64,000 nucleotides of DNA from Enterobacter sp. RIT418 (GCF_003057745.1 NZ_QBJD02000007.1:62001-126000), one strand, 5' to 3'. Positions 9,292 through 19,075 are shown, numbered from the stretch's first letter. Numbers and translations: made by a program. Notes: generated by a model from the letters alone, not told the origin.

Positions 9292-9833
9292 TTAGCACCT
9301 CGGAATCCGTTAGGGATCTGTTTATCCGGTTCTGAAAAAGCGTTGATATCCCGCTTAGGCTGGCCATTATTGCTGGCGCGGTTGATTTGAATGCTGCGCG
9401 CGAGCTTTTGCTGCCACTGTATATGATGGAACACTTTCCCTTCCGCCTGCCAGTACGCGGTAAATGCGGCAAGCTCTTCCGGGGTGACGGGCTGTGAAAG
9501 CGCGATGCCCCACAGTGCGGCCAGCCGCAGGAAGTCTGCATCCGGCTGCCAGCCCGCATACATGGCAAACTTGCCCATGGGAACGGCCACCGGCCCGCTC
9601 GCCGGCTCTTCGAAAAATTGCGTGTCCAGGCTTACGTCGCTCGGCGGGCGAGACAGTCGCGCTTCGGTTTCCAGTAGCTGTGCCAGACGTTCCGGCGTGA
9701 TTGCATAGAACGCCGGAGCGTTATCGGCAAAAACCGCAAGCGTGCCTTTTTCGGCATGCGTCAGCATACCGCGCGGATCGCGCATAAAGGCATCAATGCC
9801 AGCGATGCTGGAGGTCAGGATTCTGGAGGACAT
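9288..9833 (-). CDS. dnaT: Primosomal protein DnaT
   Basis: A 181-residue protein (179 in E. coli) of the PriA-PriB-DnaT replication restart primosome. Conserved blocks include the N-terminal [16 protein letters not shown] and the C-terminal single-stranded-DNA-binding region around [10 protein letters not shown]. It is the first gene of the dnaT-dnaC operon, with promoter sequence expected in the 115 bases upstream. Confidence 0.95.
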   Translation of the reverse strand: MSSRILTSSIAGIDAFMRDPRGMLTHAEKGTLAVFADNAPAFYAITPERLAQLLETEARLSRPPSDVSLDTQFFEEPASGPVAVPMGKFAMYAGWQPDADFLRLAALWGIALSQPVTPEELAAFTAYWQAEGKVFHHIQWQQKLARSIQINRASNNGQPKRDINAFSEPDKQIPNGFRGAK

Positions 9834-9913
9834 AACACTTTCTCAACTGGGTTACTACGGGCGTGATTGGGGCTTATGGTAGCACAAGGAGGGGGAGGGA
9901 AGGAGAGGGATGA

Positions 9914-9938
9914 TATCCTCTCCGGGACGGAGAGGATA
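9914..9938 (-). terminator. Hairpin downstream of ohr
   Basis: TATCCTCTCC and GGAGAGGATA form a perfect 10-bp stem with a 5-base loop, 11 bases past the ohr stop. No T-run follows, so it may be a transcript-stabilising hairpin. Confidence 0.5.
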
Positions 9939-9948
9939 GTGAACGCGA

Positions 9949-10377
9949 CTAGGCGATAATGTTCAGCGTCACGTCGATGTTGCCGCGCGTGGCGTTGGAG
10001 TAAGGGCACACGATGTGGGCCGCATCGACCAGTTTTTTCGCTTCAGCAGGGTCCATGCCCTCGACGTGGATGTTCAGTTTGGCTTCAATACCAAAACCGG
10101 TAGGCAGCGGGCCGATACCCACTTCGCCTTCGATAAATGCTTCTTTAGGCAGGGCGAATTTATCGCGGGCGGCAACGAACTTCATCGCGCCCAGGAAGCA
10201 GGCCGAGTAGCCCGCGGCGAACAGCTGCTCCGGGTTGGTCACTTCGCCGCCCATGCCGCCCATCTCTTTTGGCACGCCCAGCTTCACGTCCAGTACGCCA
10301 TCGGAAGAGGTTGCGCGGCCGTCGCGGCCACCGGTTGCTTTTGCTTTGGCTGTATAGACAACTTTTTCTAAAGACAT
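9949..10377 (-). CDS. ohr: Organic hydroperoxide resistance protein (Ohr/OsmC family)
   Basis: A 142-residue thiol peroxidase that reduces organic hydroperoxides in the cytoplasm. The two catalytic cysteines are visible as C60 in YSACFLG and C124 in IVCPYSN, with the family hallmark [10 protein letters not shown]. Length and motifs fit Ohr and not OsmC or YhfA. It lies directly downstream of a MarR-type gene carrying the OhrR sensor cysteine, so the pair forms a peroxide-response cassette. E. coli K-12 has no such genes between dnaT and yjjB, so this cassette is accessory relative to that genome. Confidence 0.93.
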   Translation of the reverse strand: MSLEKVVYTAKAKATGGRDGRATSSDGVLDVKLGVPKEMGGMGGEVTNPEQLFAAGYSACFLGAMKFVAARDKFALPKEAFIEGEVGIGPLPTGFGIEAKLNIHVEGMDPAEAKKLVDAAHIVCPYSNATRGNIDVTLNIIA

Positions 10378-10404
10378 GGCAGGTTCCTCATTTTATTTGA
10401 AGTG

Positions 10405-10428
10405 CGCTATTAAATAGCGTGCGATTTA
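10405..10428. promoter_or_regulatory. Candidate OhrR operator upstream of ohr
   Basis: CGCTATT-A-AATAGCG is a perfect inverted repeat (10405-10419). It merges into TAGCGTGCGATTTA (10415-10428), which matches 11 of 14 bases of TAGTGCGCGATATA at 10928-10941 before the MarR gene. The site lies about 30 bases before the ohr start. Assignment to OhrR is inferred. Confidence 0.45.
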
Positions 10429-10460
10429 TGTGGGTAAATAAAGACGCGTAAAGTATAGCC

Positions 10461-10913
10461 CTACGCCCGCTGTAGCTGTTGTCGCAAAAACTCAAGCTGC
10501 TGCTTGAGCGCCAGCAGGGTGTCGGAATCACACTTCGCTGCGCACCCGACGGCATGCGGAATGTCGGCGGCCTGCTGCTGCAGCTGACGTCCTGCGTCAC
10601 TCAGCGTAACGGCGACCTGGCGCTCGTCCCGTCGGGAGCGCTGGCGGGTGATAAGCCCGGCGCTTTCCAGGCGCTTGAGCAGCGGCGTCAGCGTGGCAGA
10701 GTCCAGGAACAACCGCTCACCGATGTCGGATACCGTTACGTCATCCTTCTCCCACAGCACCAGCATGACCAGATACTGCGGGTAGGTCAGGTTAAGCGGT
10801 GCCAGCAATCGCCGGTACAGCTTATTAAGCGCCAGATTTGCCGAGTAAAGGGCAAAACAGAGCTGGTTATCCAGCATAAGCGCTTCGGCAGGAGAGTTCG
10901 TTTTTGCGTTCAT
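10461..10913 (-). CDS. ohrR: MarR-family peroxide sensor OhrR
   Basis: A 150-residue winged-helix repressor. The sensing cysteine of the OhrR subgroup is present at residue 19 ([11 protein letters not shown]), and the winged helix runs about 50-105 with [18 protein letters not shown] and [14 protein letters not shown]. Two more cysteines lie near residues 124-129. In the family, oxidation of the N-terminal cysteine by organic peroxides releases the operator and induces ohr. It is 83 bases upstream of ohr on the same strand. Confidence 0.88.
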   Translation of the reverse strand: MNAKTNSPAEALMLDNQLCFALYSANLALNKLYRRLLAPLNLTYPQYLVMLVLWEKDDVTVSDIGERLFLDSATLTPLLKRLESAGLITRQRSRRDERQVAVTLSDAGRQLQQQAADIPHAVGCAAKCDSDTLLALKQQLEFLRQQLQRA

Positions 10914-10927
10914 GAAATGAATATAGA

Positions 10928-10941
10928 TAGTGCGCGATATA
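10928..10941. promoter_or_regulatory. Candidate autoregulatory site of ohrR
   Basis: TAGTGCGCGATATA starts 15 bases before the ohrR ATG and shares 11 of 14 bases with the element before ohr. A shared site before regulator and target is what autoregulation by OhrR would give. It is not a clean palindrome. Confidence 0.35.
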
Positions 10942-10954
10942 ATTGCAAGCGATT

Positions 10955-11596
10955 TTATGGGCAGGTGTAGCGTAGGGCAACCTGTACCGCCATTTTACGG
11001 TAGTGTTCGCGCTGAGCCGCTTCGTTAGCCCCCTCTTCAAACAGCAGGGTAAAGGTGTAGCTGTTTGCGACGTAGTGGAAGCTGAAGCTGCTGATGAGCC
11101 TGTGTAGATCGCGGGCATCTACCGTATCGTTGAAGAGCTGCTTCGCTTTGCCGCGACGCAGGAGGTCTTCCAGAAGCTCCAGCGCGCTGCGGTTAACCTG
11201 GCGCAGGTAGCTAGACTGCTGCATAAAGCGGCCGCGCTGCATGTTCTCCATACAGATGATGCGAATGTAGTCCGGATGATCGGCATGGTAGTCAAAGGTG
11301 GTTTCAACAAGCTGCACCAGCGCTTCCACGGGCGGCATGCCGGCAAGACTCAGCTGTTTTTCGCTGGCGCGAATCTGGGTATAAACGTGCTCAAGCACCA
11401 GAAGGTACAGATTTTCTTTGTTCTTGAAATGATACACCACCATGCGTTTTGTCGTGCCTGCCTTCTCGGCGATTTGCTCCATGCGCGCGCCGTTTAGCCC
11501 GTACTCGGCAAACAGGGTAATGGCGCTCTGAAAAATTTTATCCTTCAGGCTGATGCTTTCATTATTGTCGAGATGTTCACTGTCAGGAGGAGCCAC
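10955..11596 (-). CDS. TetR-family transcriptional regulator
   Basis: A 213-residue protein with a TetR helix-turn-helix near residues 20-62 ([20 protein letters not shown] followed by [12 protein letters not shown]) and an all-helical ligand domain behind it. The ligand and target are not evident. It lies 41 bases upstream of ohrR on the same strand and 66 bases downstream of yjjB. No clear E. coli counterpart sits here, so it may belong to the accessory insert with ohr/ohrR. Its regulon cannot be read from the sequence. Confidence 0.88.
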   Translation of the reverse strand: MAPPDSEHLDNNESISLKDKIFQSAITLFAEYGLNGARMEQIAEKAGTTKRMVVYHFKNKENLYLLVLEHVYTQIRASEKQLSLAGMPPVEALVQLVETTFDYHADHPDYIRIICMENMQRGRFMQQSSYLRQVNRSALELLEDLLRRGKAKQLFNDTVDARDLHRLISSFSFHYVANSYTFTLLFEEGANEAAQREHYRKMAVQVALRYTCP

Positions 11597-11662
11597 ATCC
11601 TTTCCTTTTCATCACCAAACGGAGTCAGGGATTATTACCATGGCTGCATGAGAACACAAATC

Positions 11663-12903
<1,241 letters not shown>

Positions 12904-13287
12904 GGATCTCCCTGACGATAAGAAAGTGAGCAGCCTTGCGGCCCGAATTGCTTACTTTTAGCACAAAGTGTGGTGCCTCTTACTCTGGGTCAGATCAAGA
13001 ATTGTGCAAACAGCGATGAGGCAAGACGGCCGCGCGGGGGGGTATATGTAATAGTTATGTTTATGATGGAAATATAATAATAATAAATTAAGTTTTGCTA
13101 ATTTTAATTTTTCATTCTTCTAATGCCACTTTAATTAAATTTAATTGTTATTTGTGCGATATTAGCCCTGTTTTGGGCGAATTTTAATTTATTAGGTTTG
13201 CCTATTTTTTCGCTCATGGATGAAAAATATCATACTTTGTTGAGTTTTAAGGTTATTACGTAAACGATAAAAGGACATGGAGGGCCT
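12904..13287. promoter_or_regulatory. AT-rich yjjP/yjjQ divergent control region
   Basis: A 384-base gap between divergent genes. About 13045-13270 is extremely AT-rich with many A and T tracts and TATAAT-like hexamers. In E. coli the yjjQ-bglJ promoter is silenced by H-NS, and this base composition fits the same control here. No RNA gene or small protein was recognised. Confidence 0.55.
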
Positions 13288-14025
13288 ATGTTGCCATTGA
13301 ATGGTAAACACGGAGTAGTAATCAGTAAGGTACCAGTGATGCAAAGCGGGCTTGGTGGCGTAATGACGCATCATTTTCCTGAATATGAACTGACCTATTG
13401 TCGTTCATTACAGGAATTGACGCTGCTTCAATTACGTCGCGCTTCGGTAATTATTGCGGATATTTCGGGCGATTACCGGAACCCTCGGGGAACGCTCGAG
13501 CATTATTACGGCTTGCTGAATCAGTACAGGGATATTCACTGGATATTTTTAGTTTCTCGCCCACTTTATCCCCTCGCCGTGGAACTTCTCATGCGTCCTG
13601 AAAGCACGCTGCTTTCAGATATGGAGCCTATTGAAGGCGTGGTAAAAGCGATTCGGGCCGGCAGTGAACGCGCGGAACGGATTAGCCAGACGTTATTAAT
13701 GCCGGAAACACCTGCTTTAGAAGAGGAGCAAGAGAGTTTCGTTGCGCTAACGCACTCCGAACGCAAGGTCTTACGTCTGCTGGGAAAAGGATGGGGTATT
13801 AATCAAATCGCCACGCTGCTGAAAAAGAGCAACAAAACGATCAGTGCTCAGAAAAACAGTGCGATGCGTCGGTTATCTCTGCGAAGTAATGCCGATATGT
13901 ACGCCTGGATCAGCAGTACACAGGGAATGCGAGAGCTGAGTTTAATGTCGGCCTATGGAGAGTTTGAGGAATGGAAAAAACCACAGCAGCAAGACATATC
14001 GCCGTCATTGAAAATTGCGCAATGA
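13288..14025 (+). CDS. yjjQ: LuxR-type regulator YjjQ
   Basis: A 245-residue protein (241 in E. coli). The C-terminal helix-turn-helix (about 150-205) contains [20 protein letters not shown] and [16 protein letters not shown], nearly identical to E. coli YjjQ. The N-terminal receiver-like domain lacks a usual phosphoacceptor. E. coli YjjQ represses flagellar and capsule genes. It overlaps bglJ by 55 bases, so the two form one operon behind the AT-rich region. Confidence 0.92.
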   Translation: MLPLNGKHGVVISKVPVMQSGLGGVMTHHFPEYELTYCRSLQELTLLQLRRASVIIADISGDYRNPRGTLEHYYGLLNQYRDIHWIFLVSRPLYPLAVELLMRPESTLLSDMEPIEGVVKAIRAGSERAERISQTLLMPETPALEEEQESFVALTHSERKVLRLLGKGWGINQIATLLKKSNKTISAQKNSAMRRLSLRSNADMYAWISSTQGMRELSLMSAYGEFEEWKKPQQQDISPSLKIAQ

Positions 14026-14660
14026 GTGCCGTCGGGCTGGAACATCTTTTTGCCCGATCTCCGCTCGATAATTACCAGGTACATGTATTCAGCAGGTTTG
14101 AAGGGTTTAAAAGTGCCTTATCCCATACGCCGTTTTTCTCATTGGTCTATTCATTGTCCGATGAACGGGAAGAGCGGCGTAACTGCCTGGCCTATTTGCG
14201 CGATCTTGCCTTTTCGCATAATCACATTCAGCGGATTGTGCTGGCGTCGGATGAGATGGAAGCGAAGCTGATAAGCCACCTGTCACCTTCTCGCCTGCAC
14301 GGCATCATTAGCAAATCGGCGCCGCTTGAGCATCTTCTCGATGGACTGGTGACATTACTCAGCGAAACGCGCCGGGTGAATGACAACATGATTAACCACT
14401 GGTACGTTAGCCAGAATCGGATGCTCAGCCCGACCGAGCGCGCGATTCTGCGGTATATGTCATGCGGCTATTCGATCCCAGAGATCGCGGTACAGCTTGA
14501 ACGCAATATCAAGACCATTCGGGCACATAAATTTAACGCGATGGTAAAGCTTGGGGTTAACTCTGATGTGGGGCTTCTTGATGCTGCTGATATTCTTACG
14601 CATCTGCCCGTAAGAGAGACGCATCGCTCGTTATTAAACGTTCCAGTATTTTCCGCCTAG
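13971..14660 (+). CDS. bglJ: LuxR-type regulator BglJ
   Basis: A 229-residue protein (225 in E. coli) with a C-terminal LuxR helix-turn-helix ([20 protein letters not shown] and [16 protein letters not shown], about 145-200). In E. coli BglJ forms a heterodimer with RcsB that overcomes H-NS repression of bgl and other loci. The start overlaps the end of yjjQ by 55 bases, with a GAGG before it. No bgl operon is visible in this window. Confidence 0.9.
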   Translation: MEKTTAARHIAVIENCAMSAVGLEHLFARSPLDNYQVHVFSRFEGFKSALSHTPFFSLVYSLSDEREERRNCLAYLRDLAFSHNHIQRIVLASDEMEAKLISHLSPSRLHGIISKSAPLEHLLDGLVTLLSETRRVNDNMINHWYVSQNRMLSPTERAILRYMSCGYSIPEIAVQLERNIKTIRAHKFNAMVKLGVNSDVGLLDAADILTHLPVRETHRSLLNVPVFSA

Positions 14661-14666
14661 TCATTT

Positions 14667-14693
14667 ACAGCGCCAGCTCGTCACTGGCGCTGT
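14667..14693. terminator. Convergent hairpin between bglJ and the YbaK-type gene
   Basis: ACAGCGCCAG and CTGGCGCTGT form a perfect 10-bp stem with a 7-base loop, squarely between the two convergent stops. T-runs are absent on both strands, so it is called a probable bidirectional terminator with moderate confidence. Confidence 0.55.
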
Positions 14694-14696
14694 CAT

Positions 14697-15155
14697 TCAA
14701 CTGCAGACGTCCACCCATTTTGCAGAGGTCAGCTCTGCCATTCTTTCCGGGGAAATACGCACGGCGCTATGAACGGCACCGGCTGCGGGCAGCACTTCGG
14801 GATACTGCTTTAACGACACATCACAAAAGACCGAAAGCGGGGTTTCCAGCCCGAAAGGGCACACGCCGCCGACGGGGTGCCCCGTAATCGTGACGACCTC
14901 ATCGCTGCTGAGCATGCGGGCTTTCGCGCCAAACGTGTCCTTCAGCTTTTTGTTATCCAGACGCGCGTCACCTTTCGCTACCACAAGAATCACTTCATTC
15001 TTTACCTTCAGCGAAAGGGTTTTGGCAATTTGGCCCGGCTCGACACGGTGTGCGGCTGCGGCCAGGGCAACGGTCGCAGTACTTTGGCTGAGCTCAATGA
15101 CTTCAATATCCGGAGCGTGGTCGGCAAAAAACTGCCGTACTGACTGCAAACTCAT
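14697..15155 (-). CDS. YbaK/EbsC-family aminoacyl-tRNA deacylase
   Basis: A 152-residue protein with a single YbaK/aminoacyl-tRNA editing domain. Family landmarks are the lysine in IAKTLSLKV (about residues 44-51), GDARLDNKKLK, and the glycine-rich GHPVGGVCPFG segment near residue 92. Members hydrolyse misacylated tRNA such as Cys-tRNA(Pro) or Ala-tRNA(Pro) in trans. Which substrate this copy edits cannot be said. It is not at this position in E. coli and stands alone, facing bglJ. Confidence 0.85.
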   Translation of the reverse strand: MSLQSVRQFFADHAPDIEVIELSQSTATVALAAAAHRVEPGQIAKTLSLKVKNEVILVVAKGDARLDNKKLKDTFGAKARMLSSDEVVTITGHPVGGVCPFGLETPLSVFCDVSLKQYPEVLPAAGAVHSAVRISPERMAELTSAKWVDVCS

Positions 15156-15269
15156 TGTTTCCTCCTGACAAATATCCTGCGTAATCTGTCATAAGAAATT
15201 ATGCTCTGTAAATATCTCTTCAGTAACAAATATCCCACAGGCCTGATTTCTGGATCGCCTTCACATTCA

Positions 15270-15298
15270 CAGAAACCGGTTACAGTAACCGGTTGCAG
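15270..15298. promoter_or_regulatory. Two tandem LacI-family-type operators upstream of the PTS gene
   Basis: CAGAAACCGGTTACAG (15270-15285) and CAGTAACCGGTTGCAG (15283-15298) are two copies of a pseudo-palindrome centred on AACCGGTT, with centres 13 bp apart. The central CG and the flanks resemble operators of LacI/GalR proteins such as AscG. The pair lies about 190 bases before the PTS permease. No LacI-family gene is present in the window, so the regulator must be encoded elsewhere. Confidence 0.6.
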
Positions 15299-15362
15299 TA
15301 CGTGATTCAGAGATGAATACTGAGTACGTAACGTTCCCTGTATCCAATAATAAGAGCCAATT

Positions 15363-15470
15363 ATGAAACCATTCCGTTTAAGCAGTTCCGCTGGTGTACG
15401 AACCAGTCAGGTTGTGAAGCTGATTGATGGCACAACGCGTGGCGTAGATGCGCCCCAAATGAACGTCTGA
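15363..15470 (+). CDS. Possible 35-residue small protein or leader peptide
   Basis: A short frame begins MKPFRLSSSAG and ends DAPQMNV, stopping 13 bases before the PTS start. An AAGAG sequence sits 9 bases before its ATG, so translation is possible. It has no signal peptide or membrane segment and is not recognised. It could be a leader peptide, a small protein or chance. Confidence 0.35.
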   Translation: MKPFRLSSSAGVRTSQVVKLIDGTTRGVDAPQMNV

Positions 15471-15483
15471 CAGGAGAGCCGCT

Positions 15484-16830
15484 ATGTCTGCCAACCATGC
15501 TGCGTTTAATCTGATATTCCGCTTTGTTGAGAATTACGTTAGCCCAATTGCCGGGCGGATCTCCTCCCAGCGTCACGTTATGGCGATTCGTGACGGCTTT
15601 ATTTCCGCCATGCCGTTTATGATTGTTGGATCCTTCCTGCTGGTGTTTGCCTATCCGCCATTTTCGCCGGATACCACCTGGGGCTTTGCCCGCGCCTGGC
15701 TGGATATGGCAAAGCAGTTTGAGGGCCAAATTCTTACGCCGTTTGATATGACGATGGGCATCATGTCTATCTATATCTGTGCCGCGATTGCGTACAACCT
15801 GGGCAAACACTACGTAAAGACTCACCAGCTCGATCCATTTATGTGTGCGATGCTGTCGCTGATGGCATTTCTGCTGGTGGCCGCGCCGAAAACCAAAGGA
15901 AGCCTGCCTGTTGATAGCCTTGGCGGGACCGGCATCTTCACCGCGATTCTGGTGGCCGTTTACTGCGTTGAGATGATGCGTTTCCTGAAGGCGCATAATA
16001 TTGGCATTCGCCTGCCCGACCAGGTGCCGCCGATGATCAAAAACTCCTTTGATCTGCTTATCCCGGTGCTGGTGGTAGTGCTGACGCTTTATCCGCTGAG
16101 CCTGTTGATTCAGTCGCAGTTCGACATGCTGATCCCTCAGGCGATCATGTCTATCTTCAAGCCTCTGGTTTCGGCGGCTGACTCGCTGCCTGCAATCCTG
16201 CTGGCGGTGCTGATTGGCCATCTGCTCTGGTTTGCAGGCATTCACGGCGCCGCGATTGTCTCCGGCATGCTGCAGATGTTCTGGCTAACTAACCTGGGTG
16301 CAAACCAGACCGCGCTGGCTTCCAGCCTGCCGCTGCCGCATATCTTTATGGAAGCATTCTGGACGTTCTTTATCGTTATCGGCGGCTCGGGGGCAACGAT
16401 GGGACTGGTAATCTGCTATCTGCGCAGCCGCTCGGCCCATTTGCGCTCGATTGGCCGCTTAAGCGTGGTGCCAAGCTTCTTTAACATCAATGAGCCCGTC
16501 ATCTTTGGTACGCCGATTGTCATGAACCCGGTGTTCTTCATACCGTTCCTGCTGGCACCGATGGTGAACGCCGTGCTGGCATGGTCAGCCATGAAGTTTG
16601 ATCTGATTGGCCGCGTGATTTCCGTTGTCCCGTGGACGGCGCCAGCGCCGGTCGGGGCGGCGTGGGCATTAGGCTGGGATTTCCGAGCCGCCATACTGGT
16701 CATCGTGCTGGCCTGCGTTTCAGCCATCATCTACTTCCCGTTCTTTAAGGTGTACGAGAAGCAGCTGCTGGAGCAGGAGGCGGAAGAAGCGCAGCGGAAT
16801 GCTGAAGAGGAAAATCAGCAGGTAGCATGA
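15484..16830 (+). CDS. Orphan PTS EIIC permease, lactose/cellobiose family
   Basis: A 448-residue membrane protein with about ten hydrophobic segments and the EIIC core of the cellobiose/lichenan (CelB/ChbC-like) family. The conserved IGHLLWFAGIHGAAIV stretch (about 240-255) and the NINEPVIFGTPIVMNP stretch (about 338-353) are the substrate-site signatures. The protein ends in a charged Glu/Gln-rich tail of about 25 residues. No EIIA, EIIB, glycosidase or regulator is adjacent, so it must borrow phosphorylation partners from elsewhere. GGAG 8 bases before the ATG supports the start. The sugar is likely a beta-diglucoside, by family only. Confidence 0.87.
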   Translation: MSANHAAFNLIFRFVENYVSPIAGRISSQRHVMAIRDGFISAMPFMIVGSFLLVFAYPPFSPDTTWGFARAWLDMAKQFEGQILTPFDMTMGIMSIYICAAIAYNLGKHYVKTHQLDPFMCAMLSLMAFLLVAAPKTKGSLPVDSLGGTGIFTAILVAVYCVEMMRFLKAHNIGIRLPDQVPPMIKNSFDLLIPVLVVVLTLYPLSLLIQSQFDMLIPQAIMSIFKPLVSAADSLPAILLAVLIGHLLWFAGIHGAAIVSGMLQMFWLTNLGANQTALASSLPLPHIFMEAFWTFFIVIGGSGATMGLVICYLRSRSAHLRSIGRLSVVPSFFNINEPVIFGTPIVMNPVFFIPFLLAPMVNAVLAWSAMKFDLIGRVISVVPWTAPAPVGAAWALGWDFRAAILVIVLACVSAIIYFPFFKVYEKQLLEQEAEEAQRNAEEENQQVA

Positions 16831-16836
16831 GGCGTT

Positions 16837-16869
16837 TGTGCCGGGTAAGGTAAAGCCGCACCCGGCACA
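16837..16869. terminator. REP-like hairpin between PTS gene and fhuF
   Basis: TGTGCCGGGT and ACCCGGCACA make a perfect 10-bp stem with a 13-base loop, just after the PTS stop and before the convergent fhuF stop. It resembles a REP element and may also stop transcription. Confidence 0.55.
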
Positions 16870-16877
16870 CGACATCG

Positions 16878-17666
16878 TTACTTAAGGGTACAGTCCCCGC
16901 ACTGCTGCACGTCCGGCAGGCGATAGCGCTGGCAGCAGGTTCGGCGTACCAGCAGCCCATCTCGCGGTACCACGGTGCGGAAAAGCGGATTATCGCGGCC
17001 GTCTGCCAACTGCCTGGTAAAGAAGCAGGACTGGCGAAGAGCCTCCACCATTTCGTCGCCGAGGAGCGGTTTCATCTCCGTTAAATACCAGTGAATCAAA
17101 TAGCCGGTATTGCTCCAGATAAGTTTCCCGTTTATCTCCCCGGTCTCCTCCAGCGCATCCACGACGGGGATCAGCGCCTGAGTCACGAGCTTCTCCATGC
17201 GCGCCTGAGCGGTCAGGTGCCTTGCATTCCGGTCTTCGATAACATCGATCCAGAAACAGGCCGCCCGGCCGGTTTCATGGAACTCAACGTGGATATACTC
17301 CGGAGAGAGGTCGATCATGGTGTCCTGCGTCAGCAAAGCCACCATAAGAGGAGGCACCATCAGGCCGATATACCATTGCGCCCAAAGGGAGAGCAGCGGT
17401 TTCTTTTCCCGCTGAAGGGTTGGCTGGTTACGGTAAATATGGTCGGAATAGGCCGCCAGCAGCGACTGACGTTCTGAAGGGCGTTTCCACTGCGCCAGCG
17501 TCATCGCATGGTGCGGATGGGCTTCATCAAGCTTGATAAAATCCAGCAGGTGGGCGCGGGTGTCAGCAATTTTATCCCGAATGGCATCCGCAAGCGTCAC
17601 GCTGCCCGAGGAGAGTGGAGCTCGCCAGAGGATAGAGTCAACAGCCTGTGCGGTATGTGTTGCCAT
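16878..17666 (-). CDS. fhuF: Ferric-siderophore reductase FhuF
   Basis: A 262-residue protein, the E. coli length. The C-terminal cysteines CC-x10-C-x2-C (CCQRYRLPDV then CGDC, near residues 245-260) bind the unusual 2Fe-2S cluster. FhuF reduces iron from hydroxamate siderophores such as ferrioxamine B and ferrichrome in the cytoplasm. A Fur-box-like sequence lies 18-38 bases upstream. It is convergent with the PTS gene. Confidence 0.95.
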   Translation of the reverse strand: MATHTAQAVDSILWRAPLSSGSVTLADAIRDKIADTRAHLLDFIKLDEAHPHHAMTLAQWKRPSERQSLLAAYSDHIYRNQPTLQREKKPLLSLWAQWYIGLMVPPLMVALLTQDTMIDLSPEYIHVEFHETGRAACFWIDVIEDRNARHLTAQARMEKLVTQALIPVVDALEETGEINGKLIWSNTGYLIHWYLTEMKPLLGDEMVEALRQSCFFTRQLADGRDNPLFRTVVPRDGLLVRRTCCQRYRLPDVQQCGDCTLK

Positions 17667-17683
17667 AGTATGGATAGAAATCT

Positions 17684-17704
17684 AAATGATAATGATTGCC
17701 AATC
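17684..17704. promoter_or_regulatory. Fur box upstream of fhuF
   Basis: AAATGATAATGATTGCCAAT carries the GATAATGAT half of the Fur consensus followed by a weaker second half. It lies directly before fhuF, which is iron-repressed through Fur in E. coli. Confidence 0.7.
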
Positions 17705-17757
17705 CTAACTATAGATATTACCGATCGCAAGCCTTTTGTCGGCTCAGGGCTCTGTTT

Positions 17758-18822
17758 TCAGGCCGTCTGCAAGTCATCGCTTAGCAGAATGCTGTTGCGC
17801 CCCATATGCTTGGCTTCGTACAGCGCTTTATCCGCTTTCTCCAGCGCGCCTTCAATGTCTTCGTCCTCAAAAATGGCAATGCCAATACTGATCGTGACGT
17901 TTGTGGCAACGCTGAGGTTAAACATATGCGGGATTTTAAGATCGTAGACTTTCTGACGAATGTTTTCCGCCGTCTGGCGGGCGCGCTCCAGCGAGATATT
18001 GGTCAATAGCACCATGAACTCTTCGCCGCCAAAGCGCGCGACAATATCACGTGAACGCACCGCATCGCGGATGGCCGCCGATACGCGGATGAGTGCCTGA
18101 TCGCCCATCATATGGCCATAGTGGTCGTTATAAGCCTTGAAGTGGTCAATATCCAGCAGCAGCACAAAGTTCTCACCGCCGTCGGGCGCTGGGAGGTTTT
18201 GTAGCCGACTTTGCAGGCCCCGACGGTTATACAGACCGGTGAGGGGGTCCATCATGCTGAGATCGGTTAGCGTTTCTCGTTCTTCAAGAAGACGTGAAAG
18301 CAGGTCCTGGGCAAAGATATCGTTGCGTCTTTGCAGCACGTGGTGGATGCCGATGGCGACCATGGGCAGGGCAAAGAAATAGGCCATGCGCAGCCAGTGT
18401 TCATGATTGCTTAACCAGAGACAGGCGATAAAAGAGGGCAATGAATGCAGCGTAAATGCTTTGATATTACTGGCAAAAGCCAGAGAACCAATGAACAGCA
18501 CGGTTAATAACACCAGAATTAAATAGGACGCCTGGTCGTGAGTAATGAGTGAAAATTTAGAGACGATTTGCAGAGCCCATAAGCAGCCAAAGATCGTTGA
18601 AATAACGGGAATATTTATTTTCCGGCTACGGTGCTTCCAGTGCCAAACGAGTAGCCCGCAGCTCACGATAATAATGGTGATAAGCGGTACCGAGAGCACG
18701 CGTACGGAATAAAGCGGGTTAGTTATTGAAAATAACGCAGACGCTGCATTTAAGAACAGAAACAAACGTAAAGATAATTGATATTTGCTATTGACCAAAG
18801 ACCGCCAGGAATGTGATGTCAT
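17758..18822 (-). CDS. Membrane-bound diguanylate cyclase (GGDEF)
   Basis: A 354-residue protein. About residues 1-165 hold five or six hydrophobic segments, with no named sensor domain recognised. The GGDEF domain (about 185-350) has DPLTGLYNRRGL, DIDHFKAYNDHYGH and the active site FGGEEF. An RSRD product-inhibition (I) site lies five residues before GGEEF. It should therefore make c-di-GMP and be feedback-controlled. No EAL partner is adjacent; the EAL protein at 4604-5287 is the only other c-di-GMP-type gene in the window. It sits between two Fur-controlled genes but has no Fur box of its own that I could see. Confidence 0.92.
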   Translation of the reverse strand: MTSHSWRSLVNSKYQLSLRLFLFLNAASALFSITNPLYSVRVLSVPLITIIIVSCGLLVWHWKHRSRKINIPVISTIFGCLWALQIVSKFSLITHDQASYLILVLLTVLFIGSLAFASNIKAFTLHSLPSFIACLWLSNHEHWLRMAYFFALPMVAIGIHHVLQRRNDIFAQDLLSRLLEERETLTDLSMMDPLTGLYNRRGLQSRLQNLPAPDGGENFVLLLDIDHFKAYNDHYGHMMGDQALIRVSAAIRDAVRSRDIVARFGGEEFMVLLTNISLERARQTAENIRQKVYDLKIPHMFNLSVATNVTISIGIAIFEDEDIEGALEKADKALYEAKHMGRNSILLSDDLQTA

Positions 18823-19038
18823 AGTTGTGCGTTTTTATTTATATTCAATTAAAACAGGTAAATAAGCGTTGATGCGAATGGATATGTGCAAATCAGGTGA
18901 TATGTAATTTTCAGAAAATCTTTATAAGACGTTAACGGATGTGCAATTTATCACCTTATAGATTCACTGTCATTATGGGAAAAGGTAAAGCAGTACAATT
19001 CGACTCCGTTGGATGACAACTGATAATTAATATCATAT

Positions 19039-19057
19039 GATATTGGTTATCATTATC
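19039..19057. promoter_or_regulatory. Fur box upstream of yjjZ
   Basis: GATATTGGTTATCATTATC matches the 19-base Fur consensus at 16 positions. It ends 18 bases before the yjjZ start, so it overlaps the expected promoter. Confidence 0.75.
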
Positions 19058-19075
19058 AGTGTGAGAGAGCGAATC

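Noticed and set aside
15361-16245. A 294-residue minus-strand frame opposite the PTS permease
   Set aside because: Basic, His/Gln/Arg-rich composition is typical of an antisense shadow of a membrane protein gene; it also spans the operator-side gap.
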